DNA of 64,000 nucleotides, taken from NCBI RefSeq assembly GCF_000321225.1, contig NW_004450324.1:1386805-1450804 (forward strand). Reading direction: 5' to 3'. Position numbers and translations under genes: made by a program. The stretch's first letter is position 1, and every line of letters starts with the position of its first letter. The notes under the pieces are model-generated. The model saw only the letters and a program-made list of their open reading frames with translations. It did not search any database and was not told the origin of the DNA. Positions 11,292 to 22,765 of this stretch are shown in pieces. Origin of the DNA: Odobenus rosmarus divergens. Taxonomy: Eukaryota; Chordata; Mammalia; Carnivora; Odobenidae.

Positions 11292-11870
11292 GTTTCAAGT
11301 TTTTATTTAAATTCCAATTAACATATAGCATAATATTAGTTTCAGGAGTAGAATTTAGTGATTTATCATTTACATGTAACACCTAGTGGTCATCACAAGT
11401 GCCCTTCGTAATCCCCATCACCCATTTAGCCCATCCCCCATCCACCTCCCCTCTGGTAACTATCAGTTTGTTGTGTGTAGCTAAGAGTCTGTTTTATGGT
11501 TTGCCTCTCTTTTTTTCCCCCTATGTTCATCTGTTTGGTTTCTGAAATTCCACATATAATTGAAATCATATGGTATTTGTCTTAGCATAATACACTCTAG
11601 CTCCATCCATGTTGTTGTGAATGGCAAGATTTCATTCTTTTTTTATGGCTGAGCAATATTCCAGTCTATGTATACACCACAACTTCTTTATCCGTTCGTC
11701 AGTCAGTGGACATCTGGGCTCTTTCCATAATGTGACTATTGTTGAAATGCTGCTATAAACATCAGGGTACATGTGTCCCTTTGAATCAGTGGTTTTGTAT
11801 CCTTTGGGTATATACCTAGTAAGGCAATTGATGAATCATAGGGTAGTTCTATTTTTGACTTTTTGAGGAA
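11292..11870 (-). mobile_element. L1 3' end (antisense, 5'-truncated)
   Basis: Antisense of the L1 ORF2 end and 3' UTR, with landmarks CTCCATCCATGTTGTTGTGA, GGCTGAGCAATATTCCAGTC and TTGGGTATATACCTAGTAAG. The insertion is bounded by a 14-bp duplication TAAGAGGGAATTTT (11278-11291 and 11871-11884), so both ends are defined. The coding part is riddled with changes. Confidence 0.95.
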
Positions 11871-12110
11871 TAAGAGGGAATTTTTTGAAGTACTTTTTCT
11901 AAATGAAATTTTTTTGTGGTTATTGTATAGGTACTAAGACAGCTATAACTTAGGCTTGATTGTGTTTGATGACAGCAACCCAAAATGACACAGAGAAAGA
12001 AACCTCAGAAATTTCGGGGGATTTTTCTGTTAAAATCTGACTAGCAGCTAACTCTTCACAGAAATTTTCCCTGCAAAATAGCCTTCCTTTTGAGATGCCC
12101 CCTTTTTTTT

Positions 12111-12287
12111 AAAGATTTTATTTATGTATTTATTTGAGAGAGAGAGCACAAGCCAAGGGGAGAGACAGAGGGAGAAGCAGACTCCCCACTGAGCAGGGAG
12201 CCCGATGTGGGGCTTGATCCCGGGACCTCAGGATCATGACCCGAGCAGAAGGCAGACACTTAACTGACTGAGCCACCCTTACACCCC
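12111..12287 (-). mobile_element. Can-SINE (antisense)
   Basis: Tail AAAGATTTTATTTATGTATT at the left; head complement ending GACTGAGCCACCCTTACACC at the right, where the last bases have decayed. The target duplication is TGCCC plus a T-run on each side. Confidence 0.93.
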
Positions 12288-12303
12288 TGCCCTTTTTTTT
12301 TAA

Positions 12304-14892
12304 GGACTTTTAAGCCAAAGGTCAAGGGAGACTTTTTTCTTACCAGGGTCCAAATTAATTTAGTTTGCTTTTTGTTTGTTTGTTTTTTATCAAAGTTGCT
12401 TTATTCTCTTTTTAAGATTATATTAAATTATAAGCAGATACACTTCACATTGGTTTCCACTTTTGCAGATGAACTTTCCCTCTTCCAGACCCATAAAAGG
12501 CTCTTCTCCCTTTTCTCTCCCCCATTTTCCTCCTCTGGCCCATCTCCCCAAGTTAGAAAGAGCTGAAGACAAAAGGTTCATCAAATTAAAATGCTGGCAA
12601 CATAACTTGGTTTCTTTTCTCTTCTTTGATGTTACAGGCCTCCCAAAACAGGATGGCATCCAGTTGCAACTTTCTCTTACTCACTTGGGGGAATTGGGAG
12701 GAGAATGTCCTCTACTTTCTAATAACAAAGTAGCAAGCGTGCAACAATTCTCTTGACCCTGTAGAAAGCCAAGAATGAAAAACATTTTATGCTTTCATTC
12801 TCTTTCTTATTGTTATAACTCATATAAATTATCTCCTGAGAATGGGATGCCCTGGGCCTTTCTCTTCCATTCTCAGAAATAGTGTACCATTCTGGGTTTC
12901 CAGGTGATGAAAATATTGCCAAATGACAAATAGCCATGAAGACCCTTTGATCAGATTATTTCACAGTCTGCTCATACACAGTCCCTGTAGGCGCTGATAT
13001 TTTAGAGTTTTATTATACTTTTAATAATACTTAAAAAAATAGAGCACCTTTAATAGGCCGGTGATTTATTTTCTGCTTTGGATAAGTTCATAAGAGATGT
13101 GTACATTATGGGAATTGTATGTTTCCTTCACCTGCACATGAGGTCCATGACATACAGACCACCTCTGGACTTAAGCTACAGGAATATAGGGAAACTTTGG
13201 TAAATATCAAGCTCTACCCTCAACTGCTGGTGCCCTACACCTGGATCCTCACAGTTCATAGACTGTGGTTTGGGATTTTGTCTCTATTTGTCTAGAGCTC
13301 ACAATTCCTTAATTCTTCCCTCTTTTTTGGCCCTCCTCTATTAGTCTAACTACTTGATCCTTGCTGCTTCCTTCCCCAGAAGGAAGTCAGAAGTTTAAGT
13401 CAGAAGCTTAGTTTGTTGGCATTGTATGTGTTTTCATGGGGTAGGTGTCCCAGGGGACGCCACTGCTCTGTTTGAGCACATTTCAACAATTTCTCAAAGT
13501 AAATGTGAACATGACCGTTGTTAAGACTTACATGTAAAGGCTTTAGAAAAGTGAAATATGAGAATAAAATGTGCTGGTTAGACCACAATTTGCAGAGAGA
13601 AGGTGGTTTAAAGTTCAGCCCACCCACACATTATGCATCCCACCATCATTCCATAAGCCACCAGGCTCTGTGTAGGGCGGTTAGACCAGGCACATGTCTC
13701 TGCTCTGAGCATCTTATCTGCCTGGGTTTATGGGACCTTCCTGCCCCTCTCTGCTTTATGTCATCCTTTCTGAACTTGACCTTTCCATCCAGTTGACTTG
13801 TAGTATGTGCCAGGTTTCCACTGGTCTAGGCAAAGTCCTGCTCTGGTTCTCTTCATCCTCTCTACTGAAGTATTACATACAGCCACAGAGATACTAACAG
13901 GATTAAAAGACAAAGACATTCATCATAGACCTTTACATTTTTTGTCCCATCACTGGAACAGACTTCCATAGTACACTATGAATTGATATGTTTTCATAAT
14001 TTATAGTTGTGATGATTAGCATACTTACATTTTATTACAATTTGTATCAACAGCGTTATTGTTAATTATGAATGCTTATATAATGCAATTATATAAGTTT
14101 ATTTTTAACTTTATCATTTTTGGTGTGCTGAAGCCTCAAAAAAGTAGTAGCCCAATCTCTCTTGGCCTGTAACCCTATAACAATATATGATGGATGCTGG
14201 GTGGAGTAGTCTACTATTGTTGCTCAGAGTTTAAAGTTAGCACGGACAGCCATGCACAGGAAGACTTTCGAGGGGTGGACTTCAGGCTTCTGCATTGTAT
14301 GGACTTCTCTCTCTCTCTATTATTATGCCTCACCAGAGCTTTTTACCTTTTTGGCCTCTTACACACAAAGAATTGATATTTCTTATCAATGACATCTTGC
14401 CTAAACCTCAAGACATCTGACACCTCCTTATGTTCTCTCATTTCTTATTTACTCTTTCTGCTCACTAATGCATCATGTCTATGCTCTGGCAAATGGAGGC
14501 GTCTGCAGGGATGTAGGGAGAAAGCTCTGGGGATAACCTTTCTTCCACCTCTCTCCTGCTCCACCCCCACACCATGGAGATTGGTTCTCTAGAAAGAACT
14601 CAGGGAATACCCATAATGAACTTGGGCTTTGACTTTTTCTTCTATTTCCCCTTCTATACCTAACCAGAAAGATGCCTGATTATTCTAATCAGAGACCTTT
14701 AGAAAAGAAAATTCCAAAGACACTTTGAGCATTTGAACAGCATGTTTACATTGTGTGAAAAGGAATTTATAAGTATTTTTTAAATAGTGCTTTTGAGAGT
14801 CAAAGGAGAAAAAAATTACAAAGAGTAATATAGGAGATCTCTTATTCAGTCATTCTGAATTAAACATTGTTAATATTTTGTCTGATTGACTC
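12304..14892. other. Anonymous non-coding sequence
   Basis: About 2.6 kb without a nameable repeat. Overlapping open frames of 64-97 codons at 12372-12937 and 13400-13796 occur on both strands, with no domain and no consistent coding signal. 13990-14110 is AT-rich with homeobox-like ATTA motifs. Confidence 0.45.
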
Positions 14893-15249
14893 TCAGTCTT
14901 TGGTTTGTTAATTAAGAAATTATACACTATAGGTATAGGTCAGTCTCCTTTAAACCCTGTCCCCATGGTTATTCCCTCCCTGTTTCCCACACCCCTCTCT
15001 TCTGATGTGTTTGAGGTGCTATTTCCTTCCAGTCTATTCTCAAATAGATTTAGATTTATATGTAGTTTTACATATCACTACAAAAAATATGCCTATGCTT
15101 TTAAATGCTATGCACATATAAGAGATAAGCATGAGACACATGTAGGATTGTTTTCTTTTGTACACATAAATAGCATATTATATGTATCATTATCTTTTCT
15201 TTTTCAGCATTGCTTTTGATATCTATTTATATTGATATTTACAGGTTTA

Positions 15250-15840
15250 AAGATCATTAGCAGTGTACAGAAATGTAACAAATTTCTGTTTATTAATTTC
15301 GTATCCTGTGACTTTACTAAATTCATTTATCTGTTCTAGTGGTGTTTTGGTGAAGTCTTTAGGGTTTTCTATATACAGTATCTTGTCTTCTGTAAACAGT
15401 GGAAGTTTTCTTTCTTCCTTACCAATGTGGATACCTTTTATTTCTTTATCTTGTCTGATTGTTGTGGCTAGGACTTCCAGTACTATGTTGAATAAAAGTA
15501 GTGAGAGTGGACATCCATATCTTTCTTATTCCTGATCTTAGAGGAAAAGCTCTCAGTTTTTCACCACTCAGTATGATGTTAGCTGTTAACCTAACTATTA
15601 ATCCTTTGTTAGTTATTATTACAAAAAGACTTTCCTAGTCAGTTGCATCTCTTTTAATGTTGTTTGCAGTGTCTTTAACTATGTAGACATTTTAATTTTA
15701 ATGTAGTCAAGTTTACCACACTTTTTTCCTTTTGTTTAAGAACTGTATAACTGCTATGTTTCCTATTCAGAAATTGCCTTAGGTATTCATGTGGTTTGTC
15801 TTCTTTATATGAGTTTTGTATTCAGGTTGTCAAACATGCT
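15250..15840 (-). mobile_element. Ancient L1 fragments (antisense)
   Basis: 15250-15590 is antisense ORF2. It reads TGTGACTTTACTAAATTCATT, GTTTTCTATATACAGTATC and GACTTCCAGTACTATGTTGA, and ends at CACTCAGTATGATGTTAGC. 15600-15840 looks like another L1 piece (TTTAATGTAGTCAAGTTTACC). Strongly diverged. Confidence 0.75.
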
Positions 15841-15914
15841 GAAAAAAAATCATTCTGTAATTTTTATTGGAACTTATTAAATATGAAATATTTATACGAA
15901 AATGTGTCTTTTCA

Positions 15915-16122
15915 GGGTGCCTGGGTGGTGCAGTCGGTTGGGCGACTGACTCTTCGTTTTGGCTCAGGTCCTGATCTCAGGGCTGTGGGATCTAACCCCG
16001 TGTCAGGCTCTGTGCTGAGTGTGGAGTCTGCTTCAGATTCTTTCTCCTTCTCCCCCTCCTGTTTATGCTCTCTCTCTCTCTCTCTAAAATAAATAAATAA
16101 ATCCTTTAAAAAAGAAAGAATG
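15915..16122 (+). mobile_element. Can-SINE
   Basis: Head GGGTGCCTGGGTGGTGCAGT, CT-rich section, (AAAT)n tail. Target duplication TGTGTCTTTTCA (15903-15914) and TGTGTCCTTTCA (16127-16138). Confidence 0.95.
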
Positions 16123-16189
16123 AAAGTGTGTCCTTTCATTCTTGAAAATAATCTTTATTCAAATTTCTTATTATGCCCTTTAAAAAGTT

Positions 16190-16766
16190 TTATAATTTCT
16201 TTATAAAGTCTAACTTTTGAAAAATTAACTTCTTAACATTTTATAATTTTTTCTGGTCTTGCAAAAAATTGGTATAAAGAAATACTATTGAGTTCTTTCA
16301 GGTTGCCTTTTTATCGTACTAGAAAAAAAATTCTACTGGGTTATCTTATTCATTCAATTAGTTTTTCCATTCCTTGTCTTGGATTTTGATAAGATTAACA
16401 TATTATTTGCAAATAATGACTAATTTCCCTCTTCCTTTCAGAAGTGAACAATGTGGTCAACCCTTTAATTTCCAAACCACAACAAACTGAGTGATATTTA
16501 GTCTAACTGATACATTCTCTAATCCTTATACTGCTTATTTCTTTTCTTATTGCATTGACTAGGACATCTAGGACAGTGTCAAGTAGTTGTGGTCTCCTGA
16601 CTTTAACAGAAACATTTCTTTAAGTTTTATTATTAAGTCTATTTGCTGAAGGATCTTTAAAAATTTCTCTCATTAGTTTAAGAAATTTCTTTATTTTCCT
16701 AATTTACTAAGAAGGATTTTTCTTTTTATAGAATGCTTTTTCTAAAGCTATTGAAATGATCACTTT
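16190..16766 (-). mobile_element. Ancient L1 ORF2 fragment (antisense)
   Basis: Antisense ORF2-like text including GCATTGACTAGGACATCTAG and, near the end, GAATGCTTTTTCTAAAGCTAT followed by TGAAATGATCA. The younger SINE at 16781 interrupts or abuts it. Left edge uncertain. Confidence 0.6.
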
Positions 16767-16780
16767 AAAAAATATATTAG

Positions 16781-16976
16781 GGGTCGCCTGGGTGGCTCAG
16801 TCGTTAAGTGTCTGCCTTTGGCTCAGGTCATGATCCCAGGGTCCTGGGATCGAGCCCCGCATCGGGCTCTCTGTTCAGCGGGAAACCTGCTTCTCCCTCT
16901 CCCACTCCCCCTGCTTGTGTTCCCTCTCTCACTGTCTCTCTGTCAAATAAATAAATAAAATCTTTAAAAAAAAATA
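16781..16976 (+). mobile_element. Can-SINE (young arctoid form)
   Basis: Close to the arctoid consensus, with tail CAAATAAATAAATAAAATC. Perfect 14-bp duplication AAAAAATATATTAG at 16767-16780 and 16977-16990. Confidence 0.97.
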
Positions 16977-17132
16977 AAAAAATATATTAGTATGATGAAC
17001 AACATTGACAATACATAGATTTCTGCTACTGATCATTTTATTTTTGTAATATGTAGTACCTTATTATTATTATTAACTAATTTTACATTCAATTTGCTTA
17101 TAATTTATTTAGAAAGATTGGATCTATTTTGT

Positions 17133-17159
17133 GGATGGATAGATGGATGGATGGATGGA
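17133..17159 (+). repeat. (GGAT)n microsatellite
   Basis: About six tetranucleotide units (GGATAGATGGATGGATGGAT) with one interruption. Confidence 0.85.
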
Positions 17160-17239
17160 ATTAGAAGTAGTGCCAAACTCTGTCCATTGAAACATTTTCA
17201 TTTAATTTGCCACTTTGGTTTATTAAGTATCTGAGAAAG

Positions 17240-17515
17240 TAAATAAACTCTTGTTTCTTCAAGGAGACCTTCTCTGAACCCTAGACTAAATTAGGTCTCT
17301 TTGTTAGTCCTTTCATTATACCCTGTATTATAACTGTACAGTTATATGTGAAATTATTAACTGAATCACCCACTAGGCTTTAAGTTCCATAAGGGCAAAG
17401 GATTTTATCTGTTTAACTCATTGCTGTAATCCTAGGTCTAACCTGTGCTTAGTATATAATAGATACTTAAAAAATTATATGTGGAATGAATGAATTATTA
17501 AATGAATAGCAATTT
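17240..17515 (+). mobile_element. L2 LINE 3' end
   Basis: Shows the L2 3' signature: AAGGAGACCTTCTCTGAACC, CACTAGGCTTTAAGTTCCAT, AAGGGCAAAGGATTTTATCT, then TAGATACTTAAAAAATTATA and a GAATGAATGAATTATT terminus. Old and diverged. Confidence 0.85.
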
Positions 17516-18275
17516 GAAACCTGATGATATTTCAGGGTCTTTCCCTGTTTAGAACTTGCCTAATGAGGATATAACAACTCAAATTTCATTACTAGACTAC
17601 TTTTACTAAAATGTCTTCACCTGCTTAAAATGACATGCCAAAGTATTTCTTTGAAGTCCTTAAAACTGGGTAAATCCCAGATGATTCCTTTTTCTCCTCA
17701 ATCACTACACTAGCACATCACAAAAAATTAGGGGAGTTTTCTAAAATTAGAAACTAAATGTTACTAAAATAAACACATCACCTAGTAGTATTTTCTTCAG
17801 TTTTCATCAATGGCAAATTGCGTATTCACAGGCTTCAATGTGTCCTATAAACCGAAGCACAATTAAGCAACAATTGTTATCCAAGAGTTGTCAAACATTG
17901 ACTTTTCAAGACCAAGTAAGAGTGCCAAAGGCCAGCTCTGGGTGGGGGTCTCCAGATCCTTGGGGATTTCAATAGTCAAATTGAGAGAGGCAGTTAGCCT
18001 TTCACATCTCAGTTCCTTGGAAGGTACCAGAAGATTTGTGAATAGGAGCGGCCAGTTTCTGTTTCTCCAATCCCCTTTCCCACCAAAGTTTCCTAATTTT
18101 CAACACAATTGTTGATGTTTAGGCTAGTTTCAAACAGAGCGTTAAACAGTTGACAACACGTATTCTCATTCTTTGCCATCAATTACATCTTGAGAAGCTT
18201 TAAGGAATTGTCTTTTTTTCCTGATTTCTTAAAAGTATACATATCATAATTAAGACAAGGAAAAACCACCTTTTG
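17516..18275. other. Anonymous non-coding sequence
   Basis: No gene or named repeat. A 75-codon plus-strand frame at 17888-18115 is anonymous. Confidence 0.45.
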
Positions 18276-18293
18276 CCTGTGGTGACATTTTAA

Positions 18294-18457
18294 AGATATT
18301 TGCTTATTTATTTGCCGGGGGGGGGTGGGGAGCAGGCAGAGGGAGAAACAAGGTCCCCGCTGAGCAAGGAGCCCGATGAGGGACTCGATCCCATGACCCT
18401 GGGATCATGACCTGAGCCGAAGGCAGATGCCTAACCGACTGAGCCACCCAGGTGTCC
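18294..18457 (-). mobile_element. Can-SINE (antisense), internally short
   Basis: The T-rich tail is followed by a G-run (about 18315-18328) where the CT-section complement should be, so this part has been replaced or collapsed. Head complement ends GACTGAGCCACCCAGGTGTC. Duplication CCTGTGGTGACATTTTA (18276-) and CCTGTAGTAACATTTTA (18458-). Confidence 0.93.
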
Positions 18458-18475
18458 CCTGTAGTAACATTTTAA

Positions 18476-19207
18476 AATTAATTTTACTTTACTATATTTA
18501 CATCCAAAAACAATTTGAGGTAGTTACAAATCTGTTTGCACCAATATTAGGCTACCATCAGTGGTTAAATTTATTAAAGGTGCTGCTAAAATAGTATCGT
18601 AGTCAGTTTGCTAATTTCACAATTACAATTTACAACTCACAATTAAATCCTGAATATGTTTTAATTCAAAGGATGATTTTTTAAAATGAACAAATGCATT
18701 TTGTTCATAGACAAGAATAAAATTTGTTCATTAACAAATTTATCCCTTGAATTACAACTTATTCAGGACCTACTGTGTTTTGAAAGTTATTCTAAGTGCT
18801 GGGCACAAAATATATTCCCTGGTGTCATGGAACTTATAGACCAATAAGGAATGGGGTAGTTTTGTACTGTGTCAACTTAGTTAAACTGAAACCATGCTTC
18901 TCAGAATCCCCCGTTTGTGTGTGGTTTTGGTTTAGTGTTGGGCACAAGAAACATCATGTCGAAATTTGGAAGGGTTGAGGAGATGGAAGTAGCCACTCTA
19001 AAAGCTGGGGTAATGTCAGGCAGTGCCACACTCGTACACATTGTTACTGATCTGCTGGCTCACTTTGTCATCGGGTGGCCAGTCTGCAGCTCCTGCCTGG
19101 TCTCCTTCTCCAGCTTCTCTGAGTCCTGGGCCAGACATACAGGCATCTCCACAGCAAAGAGGACCAGCTCCTTCAGCAGGCTTCTCACATTATCAAGATT
19201 GGAGGTT
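18476..19207. other. Anonymous sequence; short L2-like antisense patch
   Basis: Around 18765-18850 the text CTAAGTGCTGGGCACAAAAT ... CATGGAACTTATAGACC resembles the antisense L2 3' end. The rest is anonymous. A 100-codon plus-strand frame at 18917-19219 runs into the LTR and has no recognisable domain. Confidence 0.45.
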
Positions 19208-19532
19208 GCTATAGACTGAATGTGTGTGTCCCCTCAAAATTCGTATGTTGAGCCCTAATCCCCTACATGATAGTTTTTGGAGGTGAAGCTTTTGGGAGAT
19301 AATGAATATAAAAGAGACCCCAGAGAACTCCCTCATCCCTTCCAACATGTGAAGTTAAAGAGATAAGACAGCATCTGTGAACCAGCAAGTGAGCTCTCAC
19401 CAGGCAATGAATCTGCTACTGTCTTGATTTTGGATTTTCCAGCCTCCAGAACTGTGAGAAGTAAATTTCTGTTGCTTGTAGCCACCCAGTCTATGCTATT
19501 TTATTATAGCAGCCTGAACAGACTAAAACAGA
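19208..19532 (+). mobile_element. Solo LTR of MaLR type (MLT1/MST-like)
   Basis: Begins TTGCTATAGACTGAATGTGT and ends AACAGACTAAAACA, the terminal pattern of mammalian MaLR LTRs. Internal landmarks are AATTCGTATGTTGAGCCCTA, AAAGAGACCCCAGAGAACTC, CAGCCTCCAGAACTGTGAGA (the segment holding the AATAAA-type signal, here AGTAAA) and GCCACCCAGTCTATGCTATT. No internal retroviral coding sequence is attached, so it is a solitary LTR. Subfamily is uncertain between MLT1 and MST. Confidence 0.9.
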
Positions 19533-19929
19533 GGTGGTATGAGATGAATGTGGGTTCTAGTCATCCTCATGGGTTCTTGTGTGTCCTTGCTTTCCCCATT
19601 TCATGCCTAGAATTTCTTCCTGACTGCTAAACCTATAGACCCAAGAAGACTTCAGGCCCACCACCAATGCAAGGCAGCAGCCTTCCATAGACTACTTCAC
19701 TAGCACCAACAATTGTGTAAGGTCTAATCCCTGGATTAAATTAGACTTTTGATATTATTCATGATGGTTCCATCTCTCTGATAAAATCTGAATGATTCAA
19801 GGAGATAGACTTTGTTCAAGGAATCATATAATACTTTATGATTTGTGTTAAGGGAGCATACAGGCTACAATGAGACAATATAAATAGAGTGCCTTAATTT
19901 AGATTGGGGGAGGAGGTGTCAGGAAAGAT
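19533..19929. other. Anonymous non-coding sequence
   Basis: No gene or repeat recognised. Confidence 0.4.
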
Positions 19930-20185
19930 CCCTTAAAAAGTCATATTTTAGCTGAGACCTAGAGTTTGAGTAAACATTAGCCAGGTCAAGAGTTACACAA
20001 GAGGAATCAGTGTGCAAGAGCTCTGAGGTCCACCTCATTGGAAGAACTGAAGGAAGACCAGAGTAACCAGAGCGGAGGGCAAGAGGAAAGTGGTAGAAAG
20101 GGCCCTGTATTCCAGTTCAAGGTCTTGACGCTTTACTCAAAGGGGATGTGACAGGAGTATATTTTTGTTTTTAAAAGATTACTCT
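19930..20185 (-). mobile_element. L2/CR1-like LINE remnant (antisense)
   Basis: TTTTAGCTGAGACCTAGAGTT, GTGCAAGAGCTCTGAGG, GGGGATGTGACAGGAGTATA and AAAAGATTACTCTGCCTGCT occur in the order expected for antisense ancient L2/CR1-like LINE sequence. Heavily decayed. Confidence 0.5.
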
Positions 20186-21060
20186 GCCTGCTTTGTAAAG
20201 GAAGTGATTATCTATATATTTGCAAGTGATCATCTGATTGTTGAGAAATAAGCATTTTTCATAATGGGATTCAAAGTTTAGCACTTGGCCTCCTCTTGAA
20301 ATAGAAATTACCTGTCAAAAACTCTCAGCATGCAAAAGAACAAAGACCTGGCCCCAGAGTCCTCCAAGCCTGACTATCAAATATGTGGAGGGTGGTTTAA
20401 TTGCTATTCTTGATAAATCATATTATAGTATCATGATGCCTTTTGCCTTCATATGGTTAGCAAAGTCTTTAAGACTTTGAAGTAAGTAAGGAAAACTGCA
20501 ATGTCAAGCATTTGACTGCAACAATGAATTGGAAAGAGAAGATTATTTGAACCCAAGTTTAAAAACATGTAGACCTTATTTTGACACAAAGGTCTTCTTA
20601 AATATCACTGACTCATCTCTTTCCATTAGATTCGAGTTAGCTACATGCTGACAATTCTGCCTGCAAAAACTATCTTGTTCTAGCAATGTAGATGCCTCTA
20701 CCACCTCTGTTGCACTAGATTTTTGTTATGCATTTTTATTTCTTCTCAGGAAAAAAGGTTTTGGATGACCATAATTCCTCCATATCAAATTTGAAAATTA
20801 TATTCCCAAATTGACTTCCTTCTTAGCTTAAGCAGCCAAAATCTGAGTCACATGAAGAAAAAATGAATAACAGAGGTAATGATAATGATGAGGATAATAT
20901 CAGTGATGGAATATGGAGGAGGCAAGAGAAGACTGGTTTAAGAACAAGCTTGAAACATGGTAAGGCTGAAAGAAAATACAATTATAGGTTTGGATTGGTT
21001 GTTTTCCCCAAGGAAAGAAAACTCTAATAATGAAGAAGTCTGATAAATACTGAAAAATAA
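20186..21060. other. Anonymous non-coding sequence
   Basis: AT-rich, no gene or nameable repeat. It separates two L2/CR1-like pieces that would be close together in an intact element. Confidence 0.45.
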
Positions 21061-21240
21061 AGAGGTGAGAAGCAGGAGGTTATTACAATGGGTCTGGCAA
21101 ATGAAGGGATCATGGTAGTGGAACAAAAGGGGGAGTAGATGCAAGAATCTTTTAAAAAGTAAAGGCAACAACATTTGGAGTCTGGTAGAACGTGAACAGT
21201 ATAGGAGAAGTGGTCACTCAATAATGATAATAGGTTGAAA
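21061..21240 (-). mobile_element. L2/CR1-like LINE remnant (antisense), second piece
   Basis: GTGAGAAGCAGGAGGTTATT ... CAATGGGTCTGGCAAATGAA ... GGAGAAGTGGTCACTC parallels the next segment of the same antisense element as 19930-20185. Confidence 0.4.
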
Positions 21241-22575
21241 TGGAGTGTCCTGGGGAATGGTAGAGGTAATCTTTATTTCCAAAAAATTGAGACTAGTAGT
21301 AATGAAGTACTAGTACTAATGAAGAAAGTGGTAACTCCGGGCATTTTCTGTAGATAAACAGAACAATTAAAACTCCTTTTAAAATATAACAGAATTTTCA
21401 TTTTCCTCAGGCATTCAGATGCAGTCAAACTACTTCAGCCTAGAGAGCATTGAGTCCTCAGATACCTGAGAAGAGAAGGCTTTATTTTTTGGAATAGCAC
21501 AACACATGAACACAGTCTCTCAAGCCAGTGTGGGTGTGGCCTTTAATTGCCTTGGGTCTTTCATTTTTTTGTTAGGTTTGTAAACTTGGTTTAATTAATG
21601 CAGAAGGAAGATATCTCAGAACGAAGTTGTCATGGTAATGACATGATTGGTGTCTTGATTCTTTGTACGCATATGAACATATGTGTAGTTTTATCTAAGA
21701 CAAATGGTATTACAAGAATATGATCATGCACTTGGTTATTCCCTCCTTCAGATTGCAGGTTGCCCTTGTTATTCACTATCATTAGGTTTCCCCTAAAACC
21801 ACCTGTCCTGGGAGGAACTGGTGTGAGAGGCGGGTGGTGTTCGCTGCCAGGACCAATGACTTCCACCCACCCCCTCCTCTACTTGGCACCTCCAGTCCCA
21901 GTTTGAGTGATCTTCTCTCTTGCACATCCTGGAATTCCCACTAACCTCTTCCTTGGCTGGGTCTTTCTCTGCTCCTACACTCTATAAGCAGGAGAGAAGA
22001 CTCCATTATTTATGTGATTGGCAAAAGAGAAACAGCAATTATTATCTGTGATGAAAACTACTCAGACCGGGGGTGGGGGTCGTAGTTGTGAACATTCCAT
22101 TCCTTCACTCAGAGCAATACAATGTTGAGAATCTGGGGACAAGAGTTATGTTTTTAAATTGTAAGATGTACTCTGCTGTAGTTTGTTTGGAGTCAGTTAC
22201 TAAGGGATTGTGGCTCTAACCTTAGTGCCCAAAGGGGAAGCCTTACTTGCGAGTAGAGTATGTTATGCAGCATATGCTCTGATTCTAGAGAGCTCCTGGA
22301 AAAGGATTTTATTGGCATGTCCCAGTGCGAGGCATTTGGATGCTTGTCTCTTTTTTCAAACATAAAAACAGTATCAATTTCAGCCTTAATTGTCTTTCAA
22401 GGCTACCACAGATATTCAAAATCCTCTAACTATAAAAACAGCCTCAAGCAGCTTCAAATTTTCTACTCCCACATTTCTCCCTTTGATTGATTGGTGCACA
22501 AATCTCTGTGTTGCTTTAAAAACTTTTTATCTTTGGAAAGGCTAGAGCTCCAGAAAACTTGAGAAATTCTTCATC
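21241..22575. other. Anonymous non-coding sequence
   Basis: About 1.3 kb without a named repeat. Frames of 76-78 codons (21630-21866 minus, 22260-22490 plus) have no recognisable domain. Confidence 0.45.
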
Positions 22576-22765
22576 AAGACTGTCCCAGGAGTTATTGTTT
22601 AAGGGGTACAGAGTTTCAGTTTGGGATGATGAAAAAGCTCTGGATGTGGATAGTGATGCTGGTTGCACAACAGAATGAATGTACTTAATGTCACTGTAAC
22701 TGTACACTTAAAGATGGTTAAAAGTAAATTTCATGTTACATATATTTTACCACAATTAAAAAAAG
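22576..22765 (+). mobile_element. Ancient L1 3' end (L1M type)
   Basis: The 3' UTR signature GTACTTAATGTCACTGTAAC, TGTACACTTAAAGATGGTTA and ATATATTTTACCACAATTAA runs into an A-run. This is the ending of the older mammalian L1M group. Confidence 0.85.

Noticed and set aside
19208..19532. Complete endogenous retrovirus
   Set aside because: Only a single MaLR LTR is present; no internal gag/pol-like sequence or partner LTR within reach.
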